Positions 1 to 11,842 of a stretch of DNA of 64,000 nucleotides are shown one piece after another. This stretch comes from Armillaria gallica. Lineage: Eukaryota; Basidiomycota; Agaricomycetes; Agaricales; Physalacriaceae. Below the pieces are notes generated by a model. That model worked only from the letters and a program-made list of their open reading frames with translations, ran no database searches and had not been told where the DNA came from. A program made the position numbers and the translations under genes. Numbering within the stretch: position 1 is the first letter of the stretch; each line of letters opens with the position of its first letter. The stretch lies in contig JBANDB010000003.1 in assembly GCA_037576215.1 (NCBI GenBank), positions 7,440,001 to 7,504,000 of the forward strand, read 5' to 3'.

Positions 1-229
1 GTGATGGCAATTTCCATGCATACCGATATAATAAAAGCGATAAGAATACAGACTCTGAGAGTATGTCGGCATTTGGCGGTCATGGCTACTTTCCCTCGGG
101 CGAACGATACGAGAATGTGTGGGACAAAGTCCGAGGTATGGTGGCCGAGGTACATAGCATGGGTCTCTACGCGACGCATTACTGACAAGTTCCGCAGAAA
201 TCTGTGTGTAATTATCTCAACGCCATGAA

Positions 230-2717
230 TGGCCAAGATGTCTCGAAATTTTTTGGGCTAGACTTTACAGGTGTTGTAGCAGTACTTTGTTCGCATGTGC
301 TGTATCGATCCATTGTGAATTTGAAGGGCAGCGAAAAGTAGGTGCTGTTGTATCCATAGTTCTGGAAAAGTCTAACCGTCGAGTAGGTACGGTCTGATGG
401 ACTTGGCTCTAGCCATGGCGAAAGAACTATTAAACCATAACCGCCCTGAAGGGTATACGTCACCTCCAAGTGTCTTCTCGTACGATTGCGTGTGCCAGTA
501 CTCGATCAAGCTCGTTGAATGTTTCAAAGAGGATTACCCCCATCTAGTCGAGGAGGTGAAACATTTACGATTCACCATCCCCTTGGTGCATGTCCACAAT
601 CATAAGGATGACTGCACTTATCTATTCGCATGCATCTACCTCATCTGCATGGCACATTTCCATGGCGAAACTGCTGAACATGTTTGGCCGGAGTTGAACG
701 GTTTGTGTGGGCAGCTATCACAGATGAACCGGGGCCCTCGTGAAGAGTTAATCATTGCGCACTTGGGTTACTGGAATCACAAAAAGCTTATGGGCATGTG
801 TACGTTTTCCTTTCATTTACATTTGACCCAACAGTTCCTTATATATCTTCAGCCTCACAGTTGATTGCTGATCTGATTACTGCACTGGATAATGTTACCG
901 AGAAGCAAGCTCACTATCTGAATTTGTCTGAAACACATGCCACCAAGGTTCCCTCATGGCAGCAGCTGGACCGCATGCCACAGATGAGTCAGAATAGGCT
1001 CATCAGCAGTGTATATTGACACGAACCAACAAAGTGTAAGCCATGTTTTATGTATCGATATTTCGTGACAAAGCTAATTCGGATCTCAGTACCCACTAAG
1101 CAGCAAGTCATGGCTCTGCTTCTTATACATGAAGATGAAGATCGTCAACGCCAGGCTGCCAGGACTCGCAGTCTTGACAGTGTTGCGAAATTTATTTCGA
1201 ATGCAATGGATCTCGAGCGTATACAGTCAGTCTACTCACTGCTACTGGATTAGGATGATGATGTGGACTCATATACATGCAGGCGTTTAATCAAAGTGAA
1301 CATCAAAATTAACAAAGATTTTTCTGCTGACCGAACGATGGAGGAGATCAATAAACGCCAAAAGAAATTATCTGAATGTTTGAAGGCCCATCGCCATGCT
1401 CAAAAGCAACTCATGCCAGCTGTGTACGCTCATTATGTGGATCAATAGTTGAAGGACGGCGAAGACGACGAAGAAACTATTCTCCCTGAGGACATTCCTC
1501 TGTATCTCCCATCCAGCTTCACGGCCGTGAAACGCAACCAGTTCAAGATTGTACCTATGGCAGTGACCGAGGGCAAATTGAGGGAAGCAGCAGCATACAA
1601 CGCCATCATCTCGGTCTGCAATGCTGTCAAGGATGTTGCTGTTGTGAAGCAGAACAACCAGGCACATGGGCATTCCCAAGCGACTCATACACGGTACCGC
1701 AAGCTGATTCGCGATGCTGAGCATAAGCAAAGTAGCGCTGTTGCTGAATACCATAGTGCGCGGACCACCATGATTTCTCTATCACTCATACAAGAAGATG
1801 ACAATGTTTTCTGGGTGATTGAGGATAAGGATCTTTATCGCAAGGATACATCTGCAAAGAGAAACATTTGGGACACCTATCGCAATGACGGAAGGCTGCA
1901 GGGTATGCCTATACCAGTTGTATCTGGTACTGATGTTGCAGGAACTCAAGGTACAAAATGGAAATGTAGGTGGCGACTTTGTTCCATCATCATCCAGCTT
2001 CTGAATATGAACTCGCTATAGGTCATGGCCAGGGCAAAGCAAACAGTGATGATACTGATGATGGCAAAGACAAACCAGCAAAGAAGACGAAGACGACGAA
2101 AGGGAAGTCGAAGAAAAAGGCGGCTGCTGCAAAAGCAAGTGGTGCAGATGGAGAGGCTGAGTTTGATGAATCAGTGCAACCACAGGAGGTTCCAGGTCAG
2201 GATTTTCATATTTGGATTTCCTTGTAATCTGATAAAGACCATAGCAGGTAAAAGAGAGACAGGATGGACTTGGAAGTTCAAAGGTAAGAATAAATGGATT
2301 GACAAAGAAGTTGAAGCATGGGAAGAAGAAGGTGCGACATGCCAGCTAATGACATCCACAAACTAAATGTGAACAGGAGATCGAGTACAATGGTTCCATG
2401 CTGAGGCTGATATGCAGCGGTGGCAGGAGCAGTGGGAGTTGCGTCAAGCTGAAGTTGACCGGCTCCTTTTAGCTCTCAACTACATGAAGACCATGTGGAA
2501 TACCATAGCGACGACATGCGATAAGCCTGGATACGCTGCCGCGGCATGGCAGAAACATGCCATGTACAGCAAAATGGAGGCTATTGCGAAGGTGCAGTTG
2601 ACTGATGCAGGCTATGGGCATCTCCTATTGCTACTGGAGGATGAGCCATTCTGGCATCATATCAACCGTGAGCGGCAAGACATTGACAAAGTGATTGCAA
2701 GAATTAAAGGTGTTTAA
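230..2717 (+). pseudogene. KDZ-type (Kyakuja-Dileera-Zisupton) transposase remnant
   Basis: Remnant of a KDZ DNA-transposon transposase. The clearest block is 397-800: a SYDCVCQYS segment, a 'RFTIPLVHVHNHKDDC' segment and 'MNRGPREELIIAHLGYWNHKKL', the order seen in CxC2-associated KDZ transposases (normally SYDxxCQW ... GPGxRxDxLDDHxGxWNW). Later pieces (1,449-2,021 and 2,412-2,717) carry the C-terminal 'AVKRNQFKIVPMAVTEGKLREA', 'THTRYRKLI' and 'QRWQEQWELRQAE' stretches. At least one intron (about 798-861, GTGTACGT...CACAG) and probably a second (from 1,036) separate exons. In-frame stops near 1,251 and 1,446, plus frame breaks near 2,000-2,400, show it is not functional as it stands. The N-terminus is incomplete or unrecognisable. 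The coding part still contains CpG dinucleotides, so decay may be recent. Confidence 0.85.
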
Positions 2718-5036
2718 ATGAGGGTGTTTAAATGTAGATGATTAAGACTGGATGTTTAATAGCTAGTGGTTAATCGCATGATCTTTAAACAGATGTTTTA
2801 AACAGGGCTGAGATTGGAACCAGTGTTTTATTAATCAAAGCTCATCTGACTTACCACTCTTTGGCATAGGCTAAACACTATAGTATACTTTATAGGATGA
2901 AAACTTATTGAGGGAAGCTTAAATAACCACCAGAAATTTGCATGTACAAAGGACTGGGTGATCATTGTATGTGCTGGGATTTTCCCTGATGTGGAGGCTC
3001 TGATCAGTTGTCATATGGCCTCATGGTCCTGATATAAGCCGTAGTATGTGTTTGATATATTAGAGGTCGGAACCTCAAACAAACAATTGTGTACATGTAT
3101 CGAACACAAGCCCTTTTTGACTTCCTTATTAACCTCTGTGTTCTGCCTATGCTTGTTAAACTCTGTGTCCTACCTATGTCTCTTGGTGTTTGCTACATTG
3201 TTTGTACATGTCTGGGCTTGTGCTAACATCAAATACTGAAATGTCAAACTTCACACAGCATGTCTGTGTATACTGTGTGTACTGCAGATAGCACAGATTG
3301 TCCATTATCTGTGTCTTTACCATACACCTCACATCCAGTTGATCTGATTGGCATGCACTCATATTCACCAATAGCCATCCCACCATTGACTAGCAGCTTG
3401 ATCTACAAATGGCTCTCACTCACTGCACCCCCCACATCCTCTGCAGGTGTCAGCAATGAGGTTCTTTTCCATGGATGCCTCTATAACAGTATGGCGTTTG
3501 CTATATGTTGGCACAGGGTCTCTAGGATAATTAAATGGTCTCATTGATGAATCTAGACTTCCATAGCAATGGCAACACCCAAAACTCTGAGAGAGCTTAG
3601 GCAATTAATGCAGCAACACAGTAATCAAGGTGTTGTGTATCTGCAAGTGGTTCGGTGCACCTCCGTGTGGTCGATTCCTCTATAACGCAAGATACACTAT
3701 GACTTTTCAGTCAGCGAAGTAGTACTCTTGGTCAATGAGTACTAATAGACATTGGCTGTAAGCTGGGAAGGATCTCGATAAATGAGATGGGAAGGAATCT
3801 GGTATGATGTGAATACCAAGAAACCATGATAGAGACCATGAAAATGGTCTATAAATCGTGGGGATGGGCTAAAGAGCATGAAAATAGCTCTAGTAACCAT
3901 GGCAATGCTCTAGAAATCATAGCAATGAGCTATAAATCATGGGGAAGAACTAGAAAATATGTCCAGATGGTGTGCTGTGTTGCTGAGTTGGGTGTTACAG
4001 CAATAGATGCATGGAAACTCTGAACAATGATAAAGACAAGGGTGATCCTATGAAGAATGATGCTGAACTGGGCCTACATGGAGGCAATACTGAACTGGGC
4101 AATGAAAGCAATGGCGACATAGAAGGTGAAGAAGATAAAACAATCCTATGTGGTGAAGGTGAAGCAATGTTGCGGCATTAAAAGACAAAAGCAAGTTATT
4201 GATGCAAGATTCCATGTATTGGTGCAATATACAAAGCGAACCAACAATGTTAAAAGTAAAGCAAGCAGTGAGGGATAACTTGGAGTAACTATAGCTGACC
4301 GGAAATGCTGTAGTCTCATCAACTGGGTAAGGACTAGAACTAAAAACACGGTTTCTAACTAGTTTTTATACTACAAGTATGGTTTTATAAATAGAATATT
4401 CATCAGAGCCTTAGTAAGGCTGTAAGTCCTTGGCTTTGTAATAGCCATAGTAAACATATGGAATCTGTGGTTCTAAAGTAACAGCAACTCTTCAACATTG
4501 CCATGTATAGATGATAGCCTTGTGGTTTTATGGTGCAATGAGTGGATCATGAGGTGCTGTTTAGCTGTGGATTTCTGAGCTGCAGTTGCCATACTGAGGT
4601 GTACACTTGTGGCAATGGTAATTCAAGGTCTGGGCACTGTAACAGCCTTAGTAAACGCAGTCTGTAGTTGCCATGGCTGTAATTATCATAGCTGGAAGGG
4701 TATTTGTGTCAATCACATTATTTCATTAATGATTGATAGGCACATTAACTAGGTGCTTCTGAGTGATGCAGCAACTCTATATTGGGATGATTGGCAATCA
4801 ATGGTGCCTTGCTGTGATGGGGTACGGTAATTATGATGCATGGCAAGCTGGGAAGGATAACAGAGCATTGAAGGAGTATGAAGGGCATGGTTTTAGAATT
4901 GTGTCTGTGTGTGGGTGGCATATACTGTGAAAGTCCGTGGTATTATCAAGTGTTGGCAGTATTATAGAGTGTGTGGGGATTATAATGGCATCGTTTCAAA
5001 GATATTGGGTGATGAAATGGGTAAATCTGTGAATTC
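2718..5036. other. Non-coding repeat-like DNA, no gene seen
   Basis: No open frame here looks coding. The DNA is AT-rich, CpG-poor and full of TG/CA, like old methylated transposon DNA. At 3,826-3,960 there is a short degenerate tandem repeat built on 'CATGAAAATGGTCTA' and 'AATCATGGGG' motifs with a period of roughly 30-35 bp. The right-hand part (before 5,066) is probably the interior of the TIR element whose terminus lies at 5,037-5,064. Confidence 0.5.
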
Positions 5037-5066
5037 TGAGCATACAGAGCCTGGAGGCTCATCATC
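5037..5066 (-). mobile_element. Terminus of a TIR element, shared with the insertion at 26.7 kb
   Basis: The 28 bases at 5,037-5,064 are the exact reverse complement of 26,746-26,773, where they form the left end of an element inserted in a reverse transcriptase gene. The match includes GAGCCTGGAGGCTCATCA. Past the match, the interior sequence (leftwards here) resembles the 26.8 kb interior only loosely, so this is a diverged or truncated copy. The other end was not found. Confidence 0.55.
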
Positions 5067-5360
5067 GTCATAAATGATTCTGTTTCTACATCTCTTGTCA
5101 GTTCGGTACCTGCTCCATAGTGTATATGTGAGTCAATGTGTTTTTGGGTGGAATGCACCCAACTTTACTTTATGACAGGCCTCCTTCAATGTATTTATTC
5201 AGTCTCTCATCTATTGATTGAGTTTTTCGTACAAAGTGATTCGGGTAAATAAGTTTCATTCTCGCATGTAACTCCCCACATCAATATCATACCTCACCAT
5301 TGAGAGCCTCTCTGCCAGACATACAGGCTGTCCTTTCCCTCTCCAAACGATCACCTCCAA

Positions 5361-6440
5361 GAGGGTTCCAAAAAGTTAATAAAGACATAGGGTCAATTAG
5401 ATTATTTCAGGCTTTTGCTGGACCCTCCCTCCCTGTCACATGATCATTATGTCATCATCCATACCATATCGGGTATGCCGTGGCTGCTGGAATTGGAATT
5501 AGCTGAGGATTTGGCAATATCAGGCTGTCATTGTGCTTCAATGCCAGTTTCGCACTCATTGGGTTTATACATTGATGAGGACCTCTATAATAATCAGATA
5601 TTATTCTCAAGGGGGTTCCAAAAAGAAAAAAATACATAGGGTTGATTAAATTATTTCATGCCACTGGCTGACCCTCCCACCCTATCACATGACCATTATG
5701 ACATCATTTGCACCATATCAGGCATGCCAGTACAGCCAGACTCGGACTTACCTGGTACATCTGCAATATTGGCCTGTGTCACTCTTCACTGAGGGTTTTG
5801 CTCTCTTTGCATTATAAATCCCTTGTGTACTAATGAGGGACATGTATAACAGTAATTTACTACTCTATTATAAATTATGTGACAATGCATCAGAATACAT
5901 GCCTACTTAGAGCTCCAGCTCAGCTTACAGTGCATCATTGGTTGATTATATGTATATTGAGGTTATACTGACTAAGAGGATGAAGGCTAAAGTAAACAAA
6001 AGATGCTAAAGTCATTTTACATTGAGTTACTTGGGAAAAAATTGAAATTTTGATGGGTCATATAAATTTTTTCATGACTGGCGCTTGACCCTCCCTCTCT
6101 ACCCAGTGCTCTAGGCCGACATTCTGGTACCCCCTTGATTATTCTGTCTAAAGTAATGTGACAACCAATCACAATATATGCCTGAAAATCAGCTCCAACC
6201 TAGCTCCAATCTAGCTAAGTGTAATATTGGTTGGTTATCACTGTTCTAAGGCTAAATTGCTTGAAACAATGAAGAATTTAATAAAGTAAACATGCACAGG
6301 CCATTTTGTGTCAACTCGTACTGGAAAATATCGAAAATTTGAGGGGTCATATAAATTTTTTCGTGACTGGCATTTGACCCTCCCTCCCTACCCAGTGTTC
6401 TGGGCCGACATTCCGGCACCCCCTTGATCACCTCTCACCT
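5361..6440. repeat. Degenerate tandem repeat, four units of about 250-300 bp
   Basis: Two adjacent units begin with 'GGGTTCCAAAAAG' at 5,363 and 5,613. Both run through 'AGGGTYRATTARATTATTTCA', a 'GACCCTCCC' box, a 'CACATGAYCATTATG' box and 'CACCATATCRGGYATGCC'. Two further, more diverged units centre on 6,040-6,165 and 6,325-6,445, with 'GGGTCATATAAATTTTTTC', 'TTGACCCTCCCT' and 'GGCCGACATTC'. No coding potential is apparent. The array may be the body of a non-autonomous element. Confidence 0.65.
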
Positions 6441-6561
6441 TGACCTTACACATATCATCTTATATGTACCCTTCACCATCGTTTATGATCAGTTTTACAA
6501 CAGCTGCTTATCATTTGGTCTTCCTCATAGCTTACAGAATTACTATGTGCATTGTACTGGG

Positions 6562-7077
6562 TAGTGAATAGCCCAGGTAAACTCCCAGGTCCAGAAAGCC
6601 AACCCGTACCTGTACCCACAAGGGTTTTAACCCACGTCGGTGGGTACGGGTATTGGCCAGGTTGCTCTGTATTACTCACAGGTTGCTGGGTTACTGGGTA
6701 ACCAGATGAGGAATATTTAAATCATTTAATATTATATTTTACTACAGAATAAACAATATCATGAAATGGAAATATGGCTTATTATGACCTCATTATGGGT
6801 TCTAAAGAAATCTTACAGTCAGAGATGACATCATTCATAAGCAGCATCAAGCTGGCCTTGAACTCAGTGAGTTGCATGATGCAAAATAGAACAGTGGCAC
6901 ACAATTTAACCACTACACTAAAACACTTCATGAATAAGCAGTACTGTAATTTGATACAACAGGTCACTGCGGGTCAGCCGGGTATACCCTGGGTTGCCAC
7001 ATGCTGACCCGTACCCAACCCGTGTGGTACCCGACCCGGCAACCCGGCAAAACCCAGGGCACCCATGCTTTTCACTA
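6562..7077. mobile_element. hAT-type MITE (516 bp) with 8-bp target duplication
   Basis: The element starts TAGTGAATAGC and ends GCTTTTCACTA, giving an 11-bp terminal inverted repeat with one mismatch. It is flanked on both sides by the 8-bp direct repeat GTACTGGG (6,554-6,561 and 7,078-7,085). An 8-bp target duplication with TAG/CTA ends is typical of the hAT superfamily. Subterminal DNA is packed with ACCCG/CGGGT and ACCCGTACC repeats on both sides, as in hAT elements where these bind transposase. It has no transposase frame, so it would be non-autonomous. It lies inside CpG-poor DNA but its ends keep several CpGs. Confidence 0.75.
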
Positions 7078-7087
7078 GTACTGGGTA

Positions 7088-8080
7088 TGTCCACTCAATC
7101 CCTTTGCTTGTACCTGCTTTTATATTTTATGGGGTTTGCTGCCTTACGATATTGTATCCTGTAGTGTATCTTATTATTCCTGTACCACGTCCCAACGATC
7201 CCAGTGACTAAGCACCCTCAACTTCTCCTCCAGTGCTCTTCCAATGACTAAGCAGTGCTCTTCAAGCTTCCATCATCACCATCACCATAATGGTAGTGTC
7301 CCACCTTGCTATTGACATATTTTCATTCATCTGTCTTCAGAAGCAAGCATGATATTCCTCACATTCATCTACAACTGGTTCCCTGTACACCAATATGACT
7401 GCAATCACCTGGTTGCCGACTTAGAACATGCTCTGAGACGTGAGCGAGAGGTCATTGAAAGTCATGCAAGATGATTTCATATTTTTCTATGCACCGTTGT
7501 GTGGGTGTGATACGATGCTTTACTTGGACTGACCTAACATGACTTTTAACCAGAAAACTCCCCAACCCTCGCCACCCAAACATTACCATGCACATGTATG
7601 ACCCATTCCACCATTTTCTTGGTGTACTGCACTTCAATCTGTTCACTCCCAATAGCACCCAGTTCCTCCCTGACAATCCTTACCACAGAGTTACTGGTGT
7701 CATCGACCATGCCACTTATGGAATTATCCACGACTACAGAGTATACTTCAATATTAGTGTTCAATACTCATTGAATGGGATGTAGGTCTATATTTTATCT
7801 AACAATTTTCCCCATTCACTGACCCTGATGTTGAGGTTGTTTATCTAAATTGATTGTATCTTTTGTGTGCTAGCTATCGATGTTGTGATGTATATACTAC
7901 TGTACTACTTATTTACTACGAATATCTAGAATACATTTTCTTGATCTACATGCACAACGACCATCACCGGCATCTTCCGTATGTCTCTCTGTTGTGGCAC
8001 AAGGTAGCGGGCCTTGCCGCTTGCCGGCCGTACTTACTTATGAGGAAACTGCGGTCGAGGGGAAGATGCATATGGGCCTC
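7088..8080. other. No gene seen
   Basis: Short open frames occur on both strands, but none has recognisable motifs or plausible splice structure. A CATCATCACCATCACCAT microsatellite lies near 7,270. Nothing else is evident. Confidence 0.4.
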
Positions 8081-8280
8081 TAGTAGTTCCATGGTGTTAT
8101 GTATTCTGACCTCAGTTCAAGTCCCAATCAGGATTGCAATTGGCCGACCACAAGTCAGCTAACTATCACTCTGTTGATGGTACTAACGGTTGTGTCTTCT
8201 GGTGGTCTCATGGCATTATGGCAACCCGGCCGCAAGTATTTGGGTTCGAGTCCCAAATGGCGCATGTGCAAGTTCCAAAG
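8080..8280 (+). repeat. Two tRNA-like (SINE-like) segments
   Basis: Two neighbouring segments each combine an approximate RNA polymerase III A box (TAGTAGTTCCATGG near 8,080; TGGTCTCATGG near 8,206) with a B box 30-40 bp downstream: AGTTCAAGTCC at 8,114-8,124 and a perfect GGTTCGAGTCC at 8,243-8,253. No complete cloverleaf can be drawn for either, so these are better read as tRNA-derived SINE heads or tRNA pseudogenes than as working tRNA genes. Confidence 0.5.
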
Positions 8281-8446
8281 TTCGTTTTTGATCTTGATTG
8301 TTTCCTGGATTTTTTATATTAACAACATCCATTGGCTATACCCGGGAAGTAAAAGGGCTTCATTTGATTTAACTAAGTGTACAAATTTCATCAATACTTC
8401 TTGTAAACATACGTCACAACTATCATTAGAGCCAGCGTTCCAACAG

Positions 8447-10826
8447 TCAGACCTGCTTATTGAGAGGGGTAACAAGCAAAGGTATCTGCGGTCCTTCATT
8501 CGCCTTCCCCGGAACGATGGGGATCAAACCGAAACCCGCGGGACCATGCTGCAACTCCGGTGCTCCCTTCGGAATGCTGAATTCAAAGTTATTGAGAAGT
8601 TCTGTGACCACCGATTGCACTTCCATAATGCTATTAAATAGTGAGGGTCGAATAAATGGGTAAGTTTGTCGATACTCACGTGAATCGCCACCTATTGATA
8701 CAAGAAATTTTGAGTTAAGGTTGATTCATCGCTTCTAAGGCTTTTAATACTCACCCAATACACCCACGAATACCAGCACCTGTTGTTAAAGTGGCGAGGT
8801 AATCAACGAAGAATCTCAACTAAAGGCATGTTGTTCTTACTGAAAGTCATCCTATCAAGGGACGGAATTAGCGGTCTCGTACTTTGGCCCCAGAGGCAGG
8901 AGCTTACAAATTCGCATAGGCCCCAAGAGATTCGTGCTTTATCCCGCGATCTTCAAGGAACCGACAAGGATTCCATTCCTCAGCATCATCGCCCCAGACC
9001 GGCGGCAGGCTATTAAAAACCAATCAAAAGGCTGCCCTGGATATAATGAGACTAGACTCGCCGATTATAGGTATACAAAGAAGCGGAGACAACTTGACCC
9101 TTAGAGATAGGGATTTCTGAACACGATTGGCCATCCGAAGTGATGATAGGTACAGCTAGCGGTAGGACATCGTCCTGAGACGCTTCACGAAAGAGGACAA
9201 ACACAAGAGGATGGTAGCGGAGAACTTCCTATGATTGGACCAATCATCGTGAATTACAGCTCAACATTTTATAAAACGATGTCGCACCTTGATAACAGCG
9301 TTGAGCCAAGCCATTGCATCATAATCTTCCAAAGTAAGCGCCGCAGGAGCCTTGGATTTAGCTATGGCTATCTCCTCGCGTACCTTCGTTTGTACCTCAG
9401 GATGACGACTCAATTCATAGAGAATCCAGGCCATAAGGCTCGCAGGTCCATCGTGACCTCCTATGAGGAATGTCCTATTCCACTTACTCAGCTATATGAA
9501 ATAGACGAGGGTAGAAGAAGCCGACGCTAGCTGGGAGTCAATTTCTAGGTCGCTCATCTTCTTCTTCGCATCATCGGCGAGATGAGACATCGCTGGTTCA
9601 TGATGAGAAATGGCCGTTATTGGTGTGACATGTCCCACATACCGAGAACATTGACGATGTCCTTCTCAGATGGATTGGGATCATTGGCTACTTCGATCAG
9701 TTGTTTCTCGAATATAGGCCGGGATACTTTTTTAGCAGTGTCTCTAAACCGCTTCAGTCGCACCGCATCTCTGCTAGGCAGCCGCTTGAGAAGGAAAAGA
9801 ACCCATTCGGGAAGTATGCGCCAGAGTGCCATGAACAGAAGTTCCCATTGAGTCGGCCACATCACAGATTCACAGCTATTAGAAATAAGTGAGCAAGACA
9901 TACTCTAAATGAAGCGGGTTAAACCTACAAGACATTTTCAAGCGCCGCCATCAGCTCTGTTTGTCCATCGTCAAGGGAATTGAATTTATATCTAAAAGAG
10001 GCTAACGTTGCGGTTGTAAATAATTTTGAAGATCAATGAGCGCTGGATGAATCCTTACTGATGCCTATAATGTCTATCGCGATCTTGGTTGTCCATCGAT
10101 GCACGTTGACCTCTTTGCCTTCCCCGACATAGTCGTTAGTCTTCTCTATAAGCTAGAGTGTTCATATGAGCTAATGTCGTAGGAGCCGGTGTACCTACGT
10201 ACTTTCAGGGCAGATGACTGGAAGACGTTCAGAAAGAGTCGCAGCTGGGATGTAGCAAAAGCAGGACCGAGAATCTTCCTCTGGCGTTGGTGGTCACTAC
10301 CTAGAGCTTCAATCAGACAAAGAACATTGGCAACACAGAACCCGTTGGCATACCCTCAACAGTACCTATGCCTTGTCCCGTGAATGTGTCTAGCATACGA
10401 CGTGCATCTCCTGTCTTTGGGAATCGGTATCCAGACGAATGAAAAATGTACTGCAACGCCTTTGGGTCAGCGACGGTCAAAATGTCTTGCTGTCGTAGAA
10501 GTCAGAGTCATAGCAGAAAGATAGACAAAAGCTCTGACCCCGAAGCACCCGCCTGTGCGATATATGGCGCCGTATCGTCCATACCATTCCATCTCCAAGT
10601 CGCCTACATGCTGACGACTACGAAGGAGGTATTCATGACCTGATAGCTATTATTTAGAGTAAAGCTTAGACAGCTGAGTCACTCTGAACAAACCTAATAA
10701 GAATGAAGGACGCGGCGGTCCGCGAATCTTTCGAATCGTATATCTGCGCTTCCAGAGGCGCAGAGGGACAGCGACGAACAGATAGGCAATCGCAGGGATA
10801 ATAAAGTAATAGAGAGCAGGCTGCAT
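8447..10826 (-). CDS. Cytochrome P450 monooxygenase, multi-exon
   Basis: Probable membrane-anchored haem monooxygenase of the ER. ATG at 10,826 opens an N-terminal anchor (MQPALYYFIIPAIAYLF), then a basic stretch and the proline hinge 'RGPPRPSF'. Later exons give 'GHEYLLRS', 'VADPKALQYIF', the helix-C segment 'DHQRQRKILGPAF', 'PEWVLFLLKRLPSRD' and 'ANDPNPSEKDIVNVL'. The I-helix is at about 9,380-9,475, followed by 'YELSRHPEVQTKVREEI'. Then come 'PVWGDDAEEWNPCRFLE', a haem-binding segment GAGIRGCIG (about 8,755-8,781) and the C-terminal 'MEVQSVVTELLNNFEFSIP'. About ten GT-AG introns of 50-60 bp fit well. Two oddities: the I-helix reads GGHDGPAS instead of AGxET, losing the usual acid-threonine pair, and the splice phase just before the haem segment does not resolve cleanly. 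Substrate and CYP family are not assignable by eye. Confidence 0.85.
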
Positions 10827-11065
10827 GTCACAGGGCTTGGGCAGAGGCTGATTGAGAGGACGCCATTAAAAGCGGCCTCAAATAAATGGACCCGCTTGGG
10901 GGTACTGTGAACTTCTCAAATTTGGCGAAGTATCTGACAGGTGTGAGAACCCCTAGAAAACGGCAAGGATAGGTATTTCAGGACGCTTGAATTCGTTACC
11001 TATTCAGTACATTGTACGAAGTGAACTTACTTGAAGATACCTTATCGATGTGTAATTTGATTGAT

Positions 11066-11755
11066 CGTACTAATATGGGCGTGATAGCGTGTAAAAAATC
11101 AGGTGGGCACAAGTTGACTTTTTCGGACCGCAAGTTACACACAAGTGCGCAAGTTCGTGTCCTCCCGCAAATTGAGTGACTTTCTACTATGGTGATATAC
11201 ACATCAGCTTCGGGTGCTATCATAGAGGTCAGGATAAGGTCTGGGAACGGGGTTCTGAGTAGGAATCGGTTACCGGAGCCGGGAGGACGCTGTGGCCGAC
11301 TTTGTTTTGGCCCTTAACACGAGTCTTGGCTCTGTGGGCAAACTGTGGGTCACTGCAGCCCGAAGGCCTTCAGCGTATTCGTTTACTTTACCTGTTTATT
11401 CATCTCCGTTTCACGCAACAAATTTATAATCCTAGATTTAATTGTTCTACACTATGCACATTGCAAAGGTTGTACGATAGGACCCATTGAACACCGTAGG
11501 AATTGTACTATTCCTTCTTTAGATTTTATACCGTACTTAACTAATAATCAGTACGCGGCACGGAGACCTACATATTAGTCCCGATGAAGTCCAGATCCGA
11601 TCTCCAAAGTATAGCCAACAGCAAACCCGTGTAGAAGAGCCCTTAACTTGCGGAAGAATGTAAGCAAACTCGCACCCTAAAAACTAACTTGGGCCCGGAA
11701 AAGGTGCACTTGTGCATGTCCGATTTATTACACGCTATTACGCCCATTTACTAAA
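11066..11755. mobile_element. TIR element (about 690 bp), non-autonomous
   Basis: The left arm (about 11,068-11,185: ATGGGCGTGATAGCGTGTAA, then GCACAAGT, CAAGTTA and CCGCAAATTGAG) is matched in reverse complement by 11,640-11,752 (TTACACGCTATTACGCCCAT at the outer end). The inverted repeats are about 110 bp and diverged (roughly 70-80% by eye). There is no transposase frame inside and no clear target duplication. It sits between the P450 and the next gene, downstream of that gene's stop codon. Confidence 0.6.
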
Positions 11756-11842
11756 AAAAGCTCTACGAAACGGCCCCGCAAGATAACGAAACATACGCTA
11801 GGGTATTATTAACACGGAGCTGCAGGAGAATGCATATCTCGT

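Noticed and set aside
8200..8280. Functional tRNA gene
   Set aside because: A perfect B box is present but no acceptor stem pairs and the A box is weak; the same holds for 45.96, 46.44 and 59.73 kb.
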